Shown here one piece after another: positions 17,731 to 26,095 of a stretch of 43,027 bases of DNA. Made by a program: the position numbers and the translations under genes. The notes below the pieces were generated by a model. That model saw only the letters and a list, made by a program, of their open reading frames with translations. It had not been told where the DNA came from and did no database searches. This DNA is from Gemmatimonadota bacterium (GTDB lineage Bacteria; Latescibacterota; UBA2968; UBA8231), in contig JAPPEF010000189.1 in NCBI GenBank assembly GCA_028875335.1, forward strand, positions 1-43,027, given 5' to 3'. Every line of letters begins with the position of its first letter. Within the stretch, counting starts at the first letter, position 1.

Positions 17731-17887
17731 AAACTAACTCTTTAACTATGAGGTAATTAGCAGAACAAGCTGTAGAGAGCATTCCACAACGCCGAACGCC
17801 CTCTGCATTGTTGCTCAAAAATCCGTCAAATTCTAAATTAGGTCTGTTAAATAAGTGAATACTACCCCTTAGAGCAAGAAATTTTCA
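17731..17887. promoter_or_regulatory. divergent promoter region between A and the parvulin lipoprotein
   Basis: This 157-base non-coding stretch must hold promoters for the left A-B-C operon (minus) and the parvulin-TPR-D3 operon (plus). The best plus-strand match is TTGCTC (17811-17816), 17 bases, TAAATT (17834-17839), about 48 bases before the ATG at 17888. No equally good minus-strand promoter was found. It does not contain the TTCAA-N5-TTGAW element seen near the SorC gene. Confidence 0.35.
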
Positions 17888-19591
17888 ATGACCTCGATCC
17901 AGCCCTTTCAGTGCGAACGCATCCTCCTGTTCCTGTGTCTTTCAGCCTTTTTTTTCGCGTCCTGCGATGATCAACCCGAACAACCCGAGGCGCAGGATGT
18001 CGTCTTGGCGACCGTAGCCAGCGACCCCATTACTCTCTCAGCTTTCACCGAGTTCAGTGCGCTCATCCCAGAGGGCATGAAAAAGGGCGATACCCTGCTC
18101 GACAAGAACCGCCACGTCCTCAACAGCTTGATCGACAAGCGGCTCTTGCTCGCCGAGGCCGAGGCCATTCAGCTGGCCGACGATCCCGCGCTTCAAGCCG
18201 AGCTGGCCTTTTTCGCCCAAAATCTCTTGCTCGACTTGTACACCCATCGCGAAATATCCCAAAAGATCGTCGTTGCGGATGAAGAGATGGAAGCGCACTA
18301 TCGAGCCACTCACCGCGATCGCGCCCTCCGCTTTAGCGGCATCATGCTAGAGACCCGCGAAGAGGCCGAGGAAATTTTGCAGGCCGTGGCCGACGGGGCG
18401 CAGTTCATGGAGCTGGCCAAGGGCCGTTCTCTACACCGCGATAGCGGCGAACAAGGCGGCGATGTGGGGAGCTACAAGCTCAAGGACAAGGTCCTACCGT
18501 CCATTGCCGAAGCGATCTTCCCCCTCGCCGTGGGCGAGGTATCCGCACCCATCCGCTTCCAGTTTGATGGCAAGCCTCACTACACGGTCTTTCAAGTCAC
18601 CGACGAGATGCCGCTACCGCTCGCCGCTTCCGAGCACAAGGTGCGGGAGGAAATTTTTGGCCGCAAGCGAGCCGCCCGCTATCAAGCCCTCCTCGACTCG
18701 CTCAAAGGCGCGTACGGCCCCGAGCTGCGCCCCGAGCAGATTCGCGCCCTCAACCAGCACAGCCAGCAGGCCGGGGGCGACCTATACGCTCTGCCAGCCG
18801 CGTTGAGCGACGAGCCTCTCGTCTCCTTTCGCAGCGGTCGTATCAGTTGCCATGAGTTCATGCAGATGGCGCGGCAAATACGCGCCGGCCGGCCGGAACT
18901 GGCCGACTCCGCTCGCGTCGCCTTCCTCCTAGAAACCGCGATCATCCCGGCCTTTCTCTTCGCCGCCGAGGCTCGGGCCCACGGCTTAGAAGAAGACCCC
19001 AACCTACAGCAGCGCCTCCGCGACAAGCGAGATGACCTGCTCCTCAACGCCCTGCGGCAGCGCTACGTTGATCAGCACGTCACAGCTACCCCCGAGGAGG
19101 CCCGCGCCTTCTACGATAGCCATCCGGAAAAATTCACCGCGCCCCTGACGACCGAAGTGGTAGAAATTCTCGCGTCTTCCGACTCGTTGGCCCAGCGACT
19201 CAAGCGCGAACTCCTCGCCGGTGCCGACCCCGCGCCTTTGGCTCGCGCCCACACCCTCCGCCCCGGTGCCGACCACCACGACGGACACCTGACCCTCAGT
19301 CCCTATACTAAGGCGTACTATCAGGGCATCTACGACTTGGCGCATTCGATACCCGTTGGCCAAGTCGGCGGGCCAGTGCAGGTCCAGGGTGGACACTCGG
19401 TTTTCAAAGTCCTCGACCGCCACCAGAAAAAACATCCCTACAACGCCACATCCCGTCGCCGCGCCACGGCTTACATCAAGATCGACAAGTCCAAGCGCGG
19501 CTACGTGCGCTACGTGCGCAGTCTGCGGGAGCAGCACCCGGTTGAGGAATTTGCAGACGCGATAGAACGCGCCCTTGGTGCGCCCAATTGA
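17888..19591 (+). CDS. parvulin-type peptidyl-prolyl isomerase lipoprotein, SurA/PpiC-like (copy 1)
   Basis: The 567-residue protein has a hydrophobic leader ending in a lipobox-like FFASC with Cys26 as likely lipidation site. A SurA_N-like helical part (about 40-135) follows. A parvulin domain at about 138-238 has ALRFSGIMLETREEAEE, GAQFMELAKGRSLHRD, GEQGGDVGSY and the IFPLAVGEVSAPI strand. A second, degenerate parvulin-like region is at about 400-510 (AFYDSHPEKF, HSIPVGQVGGPV). Such proteins help outer-membrane proteins fold in the periplasm. It is the first gene of an operon with the TPR lipoprotein (4-base overlap) and D3. Lying between two clusters of large barrel-like proteins, it is probably their dedicated chaperone (inference). 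Paralogue: 23040-24719. Confidence 0.8.
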   Translation: MTSIQPFQCERILLFLCLSAFFFASCDDQPEQPEAQDVVLATVASDPITLSAFTEFSALIPEGMKKGDTLLDKNRHVLNSLIDKRLLLAEAEAIQLADDPALQAELAFFAQNLLLDLYTHREISQKIVVADEEMEAHYRATHRDRALRFSGIMLETREEAEEILQAVADGAQFMELAKGRSLHRDSGEQGGDVGSYKLKDKVLPSIAEAIFPLAVGEVSAPIRFQFDGKPHYTVFQVTDEMPLPLAASEHKVREEIFGRKRAARYQALLDSLKGAYGPELRPEQIRALNQHSQQAGGDLYALPAALSDEPLVSFRSGRISCHEFMQMARQIRAGRPELADSARVAFLLETAIIPAFLFAAEARAHGLEEDPNLQQRLRDKRDDLLLNALRQRYVDQHVTATPEEARAFYDSHPEKFTAPLTTEVVEILASSDSLAQRLKRELLAGADPAPLARAHTLRPGADHHDGHLTLSPYTKAYYQGIYDLAHSIPVGQVGGPVQVQGGHSVFKVLDRHQKKHPYNATSRRRATAYIKIDKSKRGYVRYVRSLREQHPVEEFADAIERALGAPN

Positions 19592-21054
19592 AATTGAGTT
19601 GGGTCGTGCTCCTGCTCTTTTTGCTCGCTTGGGGCTGCGCCCGCAACGATCCCCTCCTAGTCGAAGGCCAGCAGCACTTCTACAACCAAGAGTATCAAGC
19701 CGCAATTGAGGTCCTGCAACGAGCCGTGCAAGCCCCGTCCCCATCGCCGGCCGCCTATCGCTATCTAGGACGTTGCTACCTGCAAGTCGGCCAGTACGAG
19801 CAAGCGCGGGAAGCAACGCGCGCCGGCCTAGCCCGCGACGCCAATGACCCCGAGCTCTACGATCTACTCGGTGCCATCGAGATGACCCGCGCATTCGCCG
19901 AGGCTCGCTACAGCGACACCGATGTAGCCCTGAACGCCTTCCAACGAGCCATCGAACTCGATCCACAACGCGCCACTACCCACTACAACCTCGGCCTCGT
20001 GTATAGCTACCGCGACAGCGCGCACCTCGCCGAGCGCGCCTATCTGGCCGCCTTGCAGGTGGATTCCACGCTCGCGCCAGCCCACAAGAAGCTGGCCCTG
20101 TACTACCGACGCCAAGGCACCTTAGACCAAGCCCTAAGTCACCTACAACGCGCCGTGCAGTACGCGCCCGAAGACGCCGAAGCACATTTCCATCGCGGCT
20201 TGTTGCACCGCGCTCAAGGGCACTACGACCAAGCCATAGCAGCCCTAGAGCGGGCCACCGCGCTCAATCCCTACTCGCCCCAAGTTCACTTCAATCTGTC
20301 CCAGCTCTACTTGCGCACCGGGCAGCGCGAACAAGGAGAAAAGGCCCTAGCGCGCTCGGAAATCCTCCGCCATCACCACCGGGGCATCGGCTCGGAGCAA
20401 TCCCCACCCGAGGTGAGTGCGGTGGCCATTGGCTCGGCCACGGCCCGCTACAACCTCGCCCTGCACCTCGCCCTGCAAGGCCAGTATGACCAAGCCATCC
20501 TCGAATATCAAAATGCCCTCGCCATCAATCCCGAACTAAAAGACGCACACAGCAGCCTAGGCGTCCTCTTCACCTATCAGGGCGATCTGGTCTCCGCGAC
20601 CGAGAGCTTCCGCCAAGCCCTCGCTCTCGACGAAGAAGACCCGCTCAGTCACGCTCGACTGGGGCTGACTCTTCTCAAGCAGCAACGCTATGCAGAGGCT
20701 CGGGCCAGCCTGCTGCGCGCTGCCGCACTCGACTCTAGCTTGCACGAGGCCGCCTACGGACTCGGCTTGGCCGCGGCCCGCACGGGCGACTTGGCCGGGT
20801 CCGTCGCCCACTTCGCCGAGGCCGCCCGGCTCAGTCCCACCAGCGCCTCAGCGCAGTTAAACCTCGGAGTGGCATACGCGAAATTGGACAAATTCGACGA
20901 GGCCGCCCGCGCCTATGCCCGCGCCGTCGAGTTGGACCCAGCCAATGGCCGCGCCCATCTCTACCTCAGCGACGCCTACCAGCAATTGGGACACCGGCAA
21001 AAAAGTCGAGCGCACCGCGAAAAGGCGCGTCAGTTAGCGCGCGAGGCCCGGTAG
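19588..21054 (+). CDS. TPR-repeat lipoprotein
   Basis: The 488-residue protein starts at TTG 19588, inside the TTGA overlap with the stop of the preceding gene, so translation is coupled. A short leader ends in AWGC, with Cys17 as likely lipidated residue (Trp at -2 is unusual). The rest is almost entirely TPR units, about twelve, in two blocks separated by a linker near residues 262-284 (HHHRGIGSEQ). Clear units include AAYRYLGRCYLQVGQYEQA, THYNLGLVYSYRDS, AHFHRGLLHRAQGHYDQA and AQLNLGVAYAKLDKFDEA. TPR lipoproteins of this kind bind partner proteins at a membrane. Its place between a chaperone and a secreted surface protein suggests an assembly or secretion scaffold. The partner is unknown. 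Confidence 0.85.
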   Translation: MKLSWVVLLLFLLAWGCARNDPLLVEGQQHFYNQEYQAAIEVLQRAVQAPSPSPAAYRYLGRCYLQVGQYEQAREATRAGLARDANDPELYDLLGAIEMTRAFAEARYSDTDVALNAFQRAIELDPQRATTHYNLGLVYSYRDSAHLAERAYLAALQVDSTLAPAHKKLALYYRRQGTLDQALSHLQRAVQYAPEDAEAHFHRGLLHRAQGHYDQAIAALERATALNPYSPQVHFNLSQLYLRTGQREQGEKALARSEILRHHHRGIGSEQSPPEVSAVAIGSATARYNLALHLALQGQYDQAILEYQNALAINPELKDAHSSLGVLFTYQGDLVSATESFRQALALDEEDPLSHARLGLTLLKQQRYAEARASLLRAAALDSSLHEAAYGLGLAAARTGDLAGSVAHFAEAARLSPTSASAQLNLGVAYAKLDKFDEAARAYARAVELDPANGRAHLYLSDAYQQLGHRQKSRAHREKARQLAREAR

Positions 21055-21058
21055 TCCC

Positions 21059-22966
21059 GTGTCGTACCAACGCATCCTCTACTCCTGGGCGGCCTGCTAC
21101 CTCGCGGTGGCCCTCCCATCTCACGCGCTCACCATCTATCGCATCGGCGGGGCCGACCTGCCCAAACCGGAGTTGGAAACCGAGTACGAGTTCGTGCAGC
21201 TATCATGGGAAGCCGTTGATCCCAACCAGCACGGCCAAGCCCAGTGGATCGCGCTGCAGCCAGAACGCATCGGTCCGTTGTCGCTAACGCCCTCGGTCAA
21301 CTTGGCACCGCTCGTAGAATCCCTCGGTGGCCGCATCCTCATCTTAGAGTGGAACGGTTGGCGGGAGTGGTACGAAGACGACATCTTGATCTTCGACGGC
21401 GATCCGGAAACCGCTTATCTGGGGGATGGGCGCTATCTCCGCGTCGTCGGCTATGGCCCCCAGCGCAAGTACTGGGTCTTCGACTTTGGCGGGCGGTTCT
21501 TCGTCGATCGCGTGCGCTTTTATCCGCGCCCGCGCTTTGCGGCGACCCGCTTTGTCGAGAGCTTCATCTTGGGTACCAGCGACGGGGACCCCCTCGTCGA
21601 TGGCACCCGCGAGTACGCGGTTAGCTGGCGCAACAGCACGCTCGACTTCGACATCGTCCACCGCGTGCGCGAGAACACCCAAGCCGTCATGGAGTTGGCT
21701 CTGCCCGAAGAACCCATCCAGCAGGTGTTCATCGAGCTACCCGAAAATAGCCGTGGCATCTGGGAAATCGCCGAATTCGAGATCTACGGGGCCGGGCCAG
21801 CCGCCTTCTCCCGCTACACATCCAACATCATCGACTTAGGACAACCGGCCGCCTTAGGCGCATTGACTTGGGGCGGCCATATCGACGCTGAGGCACGCAT
21901 TGAGTTGAGTGCGCGCACGGGTGACGACGACGACCCCAACACCTATTGGCGACGCACGTTCCGCGGCAACGAGCTCACCCGCTTCGGTGCCGCTGGCCAA
22001 CCGCTTACCCTGCGTACTTACAACCGCCTACAAAAGGGCGAGCAGGCCGGCCTCACCCCAGACATCGAGGACTGGGACTTCTGGAACGCGCCCTTTGCCT
22101 TTGCCGCAGGTCGCGGGCCAATGCCAGTCGACCGACTGCGCCGCTACGCGCAATTTAGGGCCGAATTCCACTCGACCGTCGAAGCGACGGGGCACCTCAC
22201 TTACTTACAGTTCAGCGCGTCCATCCCGCCGCCGGCTTCCCAAGCCCTCGGGCAAATCCACCCGCTGCAAGCCCCGGCCCAGACGCCGACCCTCTTCACT
22301 TTCTATCTAGAGCCACACATCGCCGCTGACGATCTCGGGTTCGACCACCTAGCTATCTCCACCACGGCCCAAGTACAAGCCGTGGAGGCCGTGCGGGTCG
22401 GCGGAGTGGACGTCGCCTACACCATCGCGCAGCACACCGCCGAGGGCTTTGAAGTCGCGCTGCCGCGCATGGACCAGCAGCGGACCAATGAGCAGATTGA
22501 GGTCGATTTTCGCGCCGAGGTGTTCGCGTACAGCACCCACTTTGCAGGACGAATCCGCGACAGCACCCGCCCGTTTGAAGTTGCCCAGCCCGTAACCCCG
22601 AAGGCGACCAGCAGCCTGCAAGTAGCTTTACTTAGCCTAGACCAACCGCTCATCGGCCGCCTCGCCCCACACCCAGCGGTCTTCACCCCCAACGGCGACG
22701 GCCGCAACGATGTCGTGCGGATCGAATACGACCTTCTGTATATAGTGGATGCGATTCAAGTAGAACTCGCGGTCTTCGACCTCGCCGGCCGCGAGGTGGG
22801 AGTCATCTACGCCGGCCCTGCCACCAGTGGCCGCTTCGCCGTCGAGTGGGACGGCCGTACCCCCAGGGACCACCTCGTGCCGCCGGGGTCCTACCTCGTC
22901 CGCCTCATCGCAGAAACCGACCGCGGCCAACAACAACGCCAGCGCCTCGTCTCTGTCGTCTATTGA
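21059..22966 (+). CDS. D-type secreted discoidin-like protein with FlgD-like C-terminal Ig domain (D3)
   Basis: The 635-residue protein starts at GTG 21059, four bases after the TPR gene stop. A signal peptide (about 1-24, ending SHA) precedes LTIYRIGGADLPKPELE. The discoidin-like region (about 100-265) has DGDPETAYLGDGRY, WVFDFGGRFFVDRVRFYPR, TSDGDPLVDG and IWEIAEFEIYGAG. The module with LTRFGAAGQPLT, TYNRLQKGEQAG and DWDFWNAP follows. The tail has AVFTPNGDGRND, FDLAGREVGV, a shortened WDGRTPRD, VPPGSYLVRL and VSVVY. It is the only D protein outside the two clusters and the most diverged in the middle module. Its operon with a chaperone and TPR scaffold ties those helpers to the discoidin family. 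Confidence 0.85.
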   Translation: MSYQRILYSWAACYLAVALPSHALTIYRIGGADLPKPELETEYEFVQLSWEAVDPNQHGQAQWIALQPERIGPLSLTPSVNLAPLVESLGGRILILEWNGWREWYEDDILIFDGDPETAYLGDGRYLRVVGYGPQRKYWVFDFGGRFFVDRVRFYPRPRFAATRFVESFILGTSDGDPLVDGTREYAVSWRNSTLDFDIVHRVRENTQAVMELALPEEPIQQVFIELPENSRGIWEIAEFEIYGAGPAAFSRYTSNIIDLGQPAALGALTWGGHIDAEARIELSARTGDDDDPNTYWRRTFRGNELTRFGAAGQPLTLRTYNRLQKGEQAGLTPDIEDWDFWNAPFAFAAGRGPMPVDRLRRYAQFRAEFHSTVEATGHLTYLQFSASIPPPASQALGQIHPLQAPAQTPTLFTFYLEPHIAADDLGFDHLAISTTAQVQAVEAVRVGGVDVAYTIAQHTAEGFEVALPRMDQQRTNEQIEVDFRAEVFAYSTHFAGRIRDSTRPFEVAQPVTPKATSSLQVALLSLDQPLIGRLAPHPAVFTPNGDGRNDVVRIEYDLLYIVDAIQVELAVFDLAGREVGVIYAGPATSGRFAVEWDGRTPRDHLVPPGSYLVRLIAETDRGQQQRQRLVSVVY

Positions 22967-22982
22967 CGCGGCTCGACGACGG

Positions 22983-23004
22983 TCAGGACCTGATCAGGTC
23001 CTGA
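22983..23004. repeat. perfect 22-base palindrome between convergent genes
   Basis: TCAGGACCTGATCAGGTCCT plus GA reads identically on both strands. As RNA it forms a 9-bp stem with a GATC loop in either direction. It lies 17 bases after the D3 stop and 36 bases from the stop of the convergent parvulin gene. No T run follows, so it is not a classical intrinsic terminator; it may be a Rho-type or bidirectional 3'-end hairpin, or a protein-binding site. A second 12-base palindrome, CGCTGGCCAGCG, follows at 23012-23023. Confidence 0.7.
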
Positions 23005-23011
23005 ACTGCCC

Positions 23012-23023
23012 CGCTGGCCAGCG
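23012..23023. repeat. 12-base palindrome CGCTGGCCAGCG
   Basis: A perfect short palindrome lying 7 bases beyond the 22-base palindrome in the same convergent gap. It may add a second hairpin to the 3' ends of both transcripts. Confidence 0.5.
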
Positions 23024-23039
23024 CACTTGTAGAGAAATT

Positions 23040-24719
23040 TCACTCCTCCGCCAGCCGCTGCATTTCCGCCACGTTTTCCTCGAATAAGGTGACGGAGTAT
23101 TTCTGCCGTAAACCGCGGACATAGTGCACATAGCCCCTCTTGGCCTTGTCGATTTTCACGTAAGCCCGGGCTCGACGCTGGGTATCGGCATTGTAGGGCT
23201 CTTTTTCCCGCCCTCGATCTATTACCCTAAACACAGAATACCCCTTCCCTGTGGGCACTGGTCCACCTACTTCGCCTACCTCTAAATGCTGCGCTGCTTC
23301 ATAAATGATCGGATAAAAGGCTTGAGTGTAAACGTTGAGACGCAGATTGCCGCTGTGATGCAGGGCTCCCTCCCGCATAGTGTGCTGCACGGCTAGTGGG
23401 GTCGCATCTGCTCCCTCCTGGAGTTCTCGCTTAAGGCGATGGGCAAGGGAATCGCTAGGCACCAAGATCTCGGTCACCACGATCGTTTCGGGAGAGGTAA
23501 ATTTCTCGGGATGGGCGTCGAAGAACGTCTGAGCTTCCTCATCGCTAGCTGTCGTGTGCTGATCCACCTCGCGCTGCCGCAAAAGGCTGATGAGCAATTC
23601 CTCTCGTTTCCTATTGAGAAAGTCCAGTAGTTCCGGATCCTGATCTAGGCCAAGAGCCTTGGCTTCTTGGAGGAAGAGGCGTTCCGGTATGAACATGTTT
23701 TTCAGCAGAGCCACGACCCGACTGCTGTCTGCCAGTTCCCTCGGAGAGATGCGAATCCTCTGGGCATTCTGGAGAAAGTCGGCGAGCGCAATCTGTCCCC
23801 CTTTGAAAGTACAGAGAGCTTTTTTGCCAGTAGAATCGGACAAGTCAGACCCATCTACGGCCTCCAGATTGCTCAGCAGCGGAATCCTGTGATACACGAT
23901 CCTGGGCGCATATTCCTCTCTCAACGAATCGAGCAGAGCCTGGGTTCTGGTCGCCATTTTCCAAGATATCAACTCTTCCCTTATTCTCTGTTCAGACGAC
24001 TCCAGCGGCACCGGGACGGCGTCTAGAACTTTAAAAACGACATATCCCTTTTGGCCTTCGTAGGAAAAAGGCACTGGTTCTGAGATTCCTCCTATTTCTA
24101 GATGGAAAACTTTTTCTGCTATGGTCGGCCTTGTTTGGTCCCTCAGCTTGTATGTGCCACTATCCCCGCCGTGCTCCCCGGTGTCTTGATGTAATGAGCG
24201 CTCGCGGGCAAGTTGCTGGAAATCGGCTCCTGCTTCGAGCGCTGCGACGACCTGCTGAGCTTCCCCCCTAGTCTCGACCATGATTCCACCTAGGCGGAGG
24301 GCGCGGTCCCTGTGCGTAGCGCGATAGTGCCTGTGTAGCTCTTCATCGGTAACTAGCACCTTGTCAACGATCTGTCTTTTTCTATATAATTTGAGCAGGC
24401 GGGATTTTACCTGCTCGTCCATCCGCTCCTGGAATACAGGATCGCTAGCGATATTCTGGGCATGTGCTTCCCTGAGCAGGAGTTTCATGTCTATCAGGGC
24501 TTCCAGCAGGTTCCTACCGATTTCTAGGGGAGTCTCACCCACTTGCATACCGGCAGAAACGCGAGACTTGAACGCCTTAAACTCCGCAGGAGAGATCTCC
24601 TCGCTTCCTACTATGGCGAGGATAGATCCGGCCTCCGGCAACAGGCGAGAATCGTCGGCGAAGGCGATGGTCAAACTAGCTGCCATGAGAAAGGTCAACA
24701 GGTATTTTTGCATAAGCAC
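23040..24719 (-). CDS. secreted parvulin-type peptidyl-prolyl isomerase, SurA/PpiC-like (copy 2)
   Basis: The 559-residue protein starts at GTG 24719 (AAGG about 10 bases upstream); ATG 24713 is an alternative. A signal peptide ends at AFA (about residue 22). No lipobox is present, so unlike copy 1 it is probably soluble in the periplasm. Parvulin domain 1 at about 128-233 has ALRLGGIMVETRGEAQQ, GADFQQLARERSLHQD, GEHGGDSGTY and HLEIGGISEPV. A degenerate second domain is at about 400-500 (TFFDAHPEKF, HLEVGEVGGPV). It matches copy 1 along its whole length, including the C-terminal AYVKIDKAKRGYVHYVR. It is divergent from the SorC gene, and a candidate operator overlaps its putative promoter. Expected role: folding of exported surface proteins, perhaps those of the right cluster. 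Confidence 0.8.
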   Translation of the reverse strand: MLMQKYLLTFLMAASLTIAFADDSRLLPEAGSILAIVGSEEISPAEFKAFKSRVSAGMQVGETPLEIGRNLLEALIDMKLLLREAHAQNIASDPVFQERMDEQVKSRLLKLYRKRQIVDKVLVTDEELHRHYRATHRDRALRLGGIMVETRGEAQQVVAALEAGADFQQLARERSLHQDTGEHGGDSGTYKLRDQTRPTIAEKVFHLEIGGISEPVPFSYEGQKGYVVFKVLDAVPVPLESSEQRIREELISWKMATRTQALLDSLREEYAPRIVYHRIPLLSNLEAVDGSDLSDSTGKKALCTFKGGQIALADFLQNAQRIRISPRELADSSRVVALLKNMFIPERLFLQEAKALGLDQDPELLDFLNRKREELLISLLRQREVDQHTTASDEEAQTFFDAHPEKFTSPETIVVTEILVPSDSLAHRLKRELQEGADATPLAVQHTMREGALHHSGNLRLNVYTQAFYPIIYEAAQHLEVGEVGGPVPTGKGYSVFRVIDRGREKEPYNADTQRRARAYVKIDKAKRGYVHYVRGLRQKYSVTLFEENVAEMQRLAEE

Positions 24720-24763
24720 TGCTTAGATCCTTTTGGTTTTGCAAAGAATAGCTGGTTAAAATT

Positions 24764-24778
24764 TTCAAATCTATTGAT
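24764..24778. promoter_or_regulatory. candidate SorC operator, site 1 (TTCAA-N5-TTGAT)
   Basis: A near-palindrome TTCAA-ATCTA-TTGAT in the AT-rich divergent region between the second parvulin gene and the SorC gene. It overlaps the -10 of a possible minus-strand promoter (TTGATC at 24795-24790, 16 bases, TAGATT at 24773-24768). The same element occurs at 25970-25984 in front of the right cluster. Assignment to SorC is by position and symmetry only. Confidence 0.4.
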
Positions 24779-24822
24779 TTTTTTCATGCGATCAAATGTC
24801 TAGAAAATTTTTGGCGATCCGG

Positions 24823-24851
24823 TGGATAATTGGCTAGGTCAGGGATATAAA
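24823..24851 (+). promoter_or_regulatory. candidate promoter of the SorC gene
   Basis: TGGATA (24823-24828), 17 bases, TATAAA (24846-24851), 23 bases upstream of the preferred ATG at 24875. The -10 is good and the -35 matches four of six bases. Confidence 0.35.
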
Positions 24852-24874
24852 ACTCAGTTTTGGAGTCATTCAGG

Positions 24875-25882
24875 ATGTTAAAAAACACCAAATTCAACGA
24901 CAGCGAAATGGCACGCATGGCGTCAATATTGATCAAGTACTACCATTTCCACAAGAAACAAAAAGACATAGCTCAAGAGATGGGCATTAGTCCCGGCCTA
25001 GTGAACACGATCCTGTCACAGGCAAAAAAGAATGGCTTTGTGCAAAACTTGATTTCCATGCCCAAAGAGAATGTGTTGGCTGCCCATGTCCAAGAATTGT
25101 TCTCTCCAGACATTCCAACCCCTAACGCCATCGTGGTACCCTTTTCGAAAAATATATCTGAGCGAGAACGCCTGCGGGGAATCGGCGTAGCAGCAGCCCG
25201 CTACTTCGAAGCCATTGCTCGCGATGGGATCCATATCACCCTCGATGGGGGAGAGACGATCTTCTGCATGATAGAGGAACTGCGCCGGGCATTTTCGCAG
25301 ATCGAGGTATACAGTGTCGCTGGCGGCCCCCAATACGACCCCTATACTTCCGTGAACCTGCTAGTCAACTGCCTGCTAGTCCAGTTCGGGGCAACGCGGA
25401 TGAATCCCCATATCCTACCAGGCCCCAGAGACAAGGATCTACCTATTTACAGGAAGAAGGCCCAGAATACTTTGAAAGCAGCCTCGAAAGCTGATGTTTT
25501 CTTCCTTGGTGTTGGCGCTTTGGGTCGCTCCCTTTCTAGGACCAACAGGAAAAACATGGACGATCTAGGCATAGATTACAAGAAGCTACAGGATCGGGGT
25601 ATCGTCGGCATCAGTGCTTACTCGGCTTTCGATGTCGAAGGAGAGCACGTTGTCTGCGAATTAGACGAAAAGATCCTCAAGGTCGCACCTGACCAAATTA
25701 AAAAAGCGGCCAGAAGCCGGAACAGACATGTCGTCATCTTAGCCTACGGCCTCCCTAAGGTCAAGGCTCTGCGCGCTATGTTAAAAGGAGGCTGGGGCAA
25801 CTGTCTAATCACCGATAGCAGCACAGCCGAAAAGCTCCTCGATAAGAACGAACGTATTTCCAAGCACTTCACTCCTATCTAA
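24875..25882 (+). CDS. SorC-family transcriptional regulator
   Basis: About 335 residues from ATG 24875, which has GGAG 9 bases upstream; an in-frame TTG at 24860 would add five residues. The N-terminal helix-turn-helix is KQKDIAQEMGISPGLVNTIL. The rest matches the SorC sugar-binding domain: GVAAARYFEAIARDGIHI, LDGGETIFCMIEEL, YSVAGGPQ, ADVFFLGVGALG, VGISAYSAFDVEGEHV, then YGLPKVKALRAMLKGGWGN and LITDSSTAEKLL at the end. SorC proteins are DNA-binding regulators that respond to phosphorylated sugars or polyols. It stands alone between the divergent second parvulin gene and the downstream A2 gene. The repeated TTCAA-N5-TTGAW element on both sides suggests it controls itself, the chaperone and the right cluster (inference). 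Its effector cannot be told from the sequence. Confidence 0.9.
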   Translation: MLKNTKFNDSEMARMASILIKYYHFHKKQKDIAQEMGISPGLVNTILSQAKKNGFVQNLISMPKENVLAAHVQELFSPDIPTPNAIVVPFSKNISERERLRGIGVAAARYFEAIARDGIHITLDGGETIFCMIEELRRAFSQIEVYSVAGGPQYDPYTSVNLLVNCLLVQFGATRMNPHILPGPRDKDLPIYRKKAQNTLKAASKADVFFLGVGALGRSLSRTNRKNMDDLGIDYKKLQDRGIVGISAYSAFDVEGEHVVCELDEKILKVAPDQIKKAARSRNRHVVILAYGLPKVKALRAMLKGGWGNCLITDSSTAEKLLDKNERISKHFTPI

Positions 25883-25889
25883 AACCATA

Positions 25890-25903
25890 GGACCGTTTGG
25901 TCC
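25890..25903 (+). terminator. small GC hairpin after the SorC gene
   Basis: GGACC (25890-25894) pairs with GGTCC (25899-25903) around a GTTT loop, 8 bases after the SorC stop codon. No T run follows, so it would be at most a weak or factor-dependent terminator. It would separate SorC from the right cluster, which has its own promoter candidate. Confidence 0.3.
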
Positions 25904-25969
25904 CCACTGTTAAAAATAAACTCTATTGGCAAATGCTTTAGGGGAGATCATTATATTGGTTTAAATTTA

Positions 25970-25984
25970 TTCAATTTATTTGAA
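25970..25984. promoter_or_regulatory. candidate SorC operator, site 2 (TTCAA-N5-TTGAA)
   Basis: A perfect inverted repeat TTCAA-TTTAT-TTGAA upstream of A2. It overlaps the -35 of the candidate right-cluster promoter, a typical repressor position. Flanking bases also resemble site 1: GGTTTAAATTT at 25958 against GGTTAAAATTT at 24754. Confidence 0.45.
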
Positions 25985-26009
25985 GTTTTTACTTGATTCT
26001 CTTTATATT
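25980..26009 (+). promoter_or_regulatory. candidate promoter of the right cluster (A2-B2-C2-E2-D4)
   Basis: TTGAAG (25980-25985), 18 bases, TATATT (26004-26009); with a 17-base spacer the -10 would be TTATAT. It lies in the most AT-rich intergenic stretch of the window, about 87 bases before the A2 start codon. Confidence 0.4.
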
Positions 26010-26095
26010 GCCTAAACATCGATGCTAGGTGGGTTTAATGCGTCCTCTAAGCCTCTTTTTGGCAGTATATAGGCCCTAGACCCAGGTGGTTTGAG

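Noticed and set aside
20340..20460. A break or fusion point in the TPR lipoprotein
   Set aside because: The linker at residues about 262-284 interrupts the repeat array, but the frame is continuous and TPR units resume at once; it reads as a natural linker.
22967..26095. A sharp base-composition boundary marking horizontal transfer near the SorC gene
   Set aside because: Hand counts of single lines gave about 60% GC in the second parvulin gene and 43-55% in the SorC gene, against 55-73% elsewhere. Only the intergenic DNA and part of the SorC gene are lower, which is too weak for a claim.
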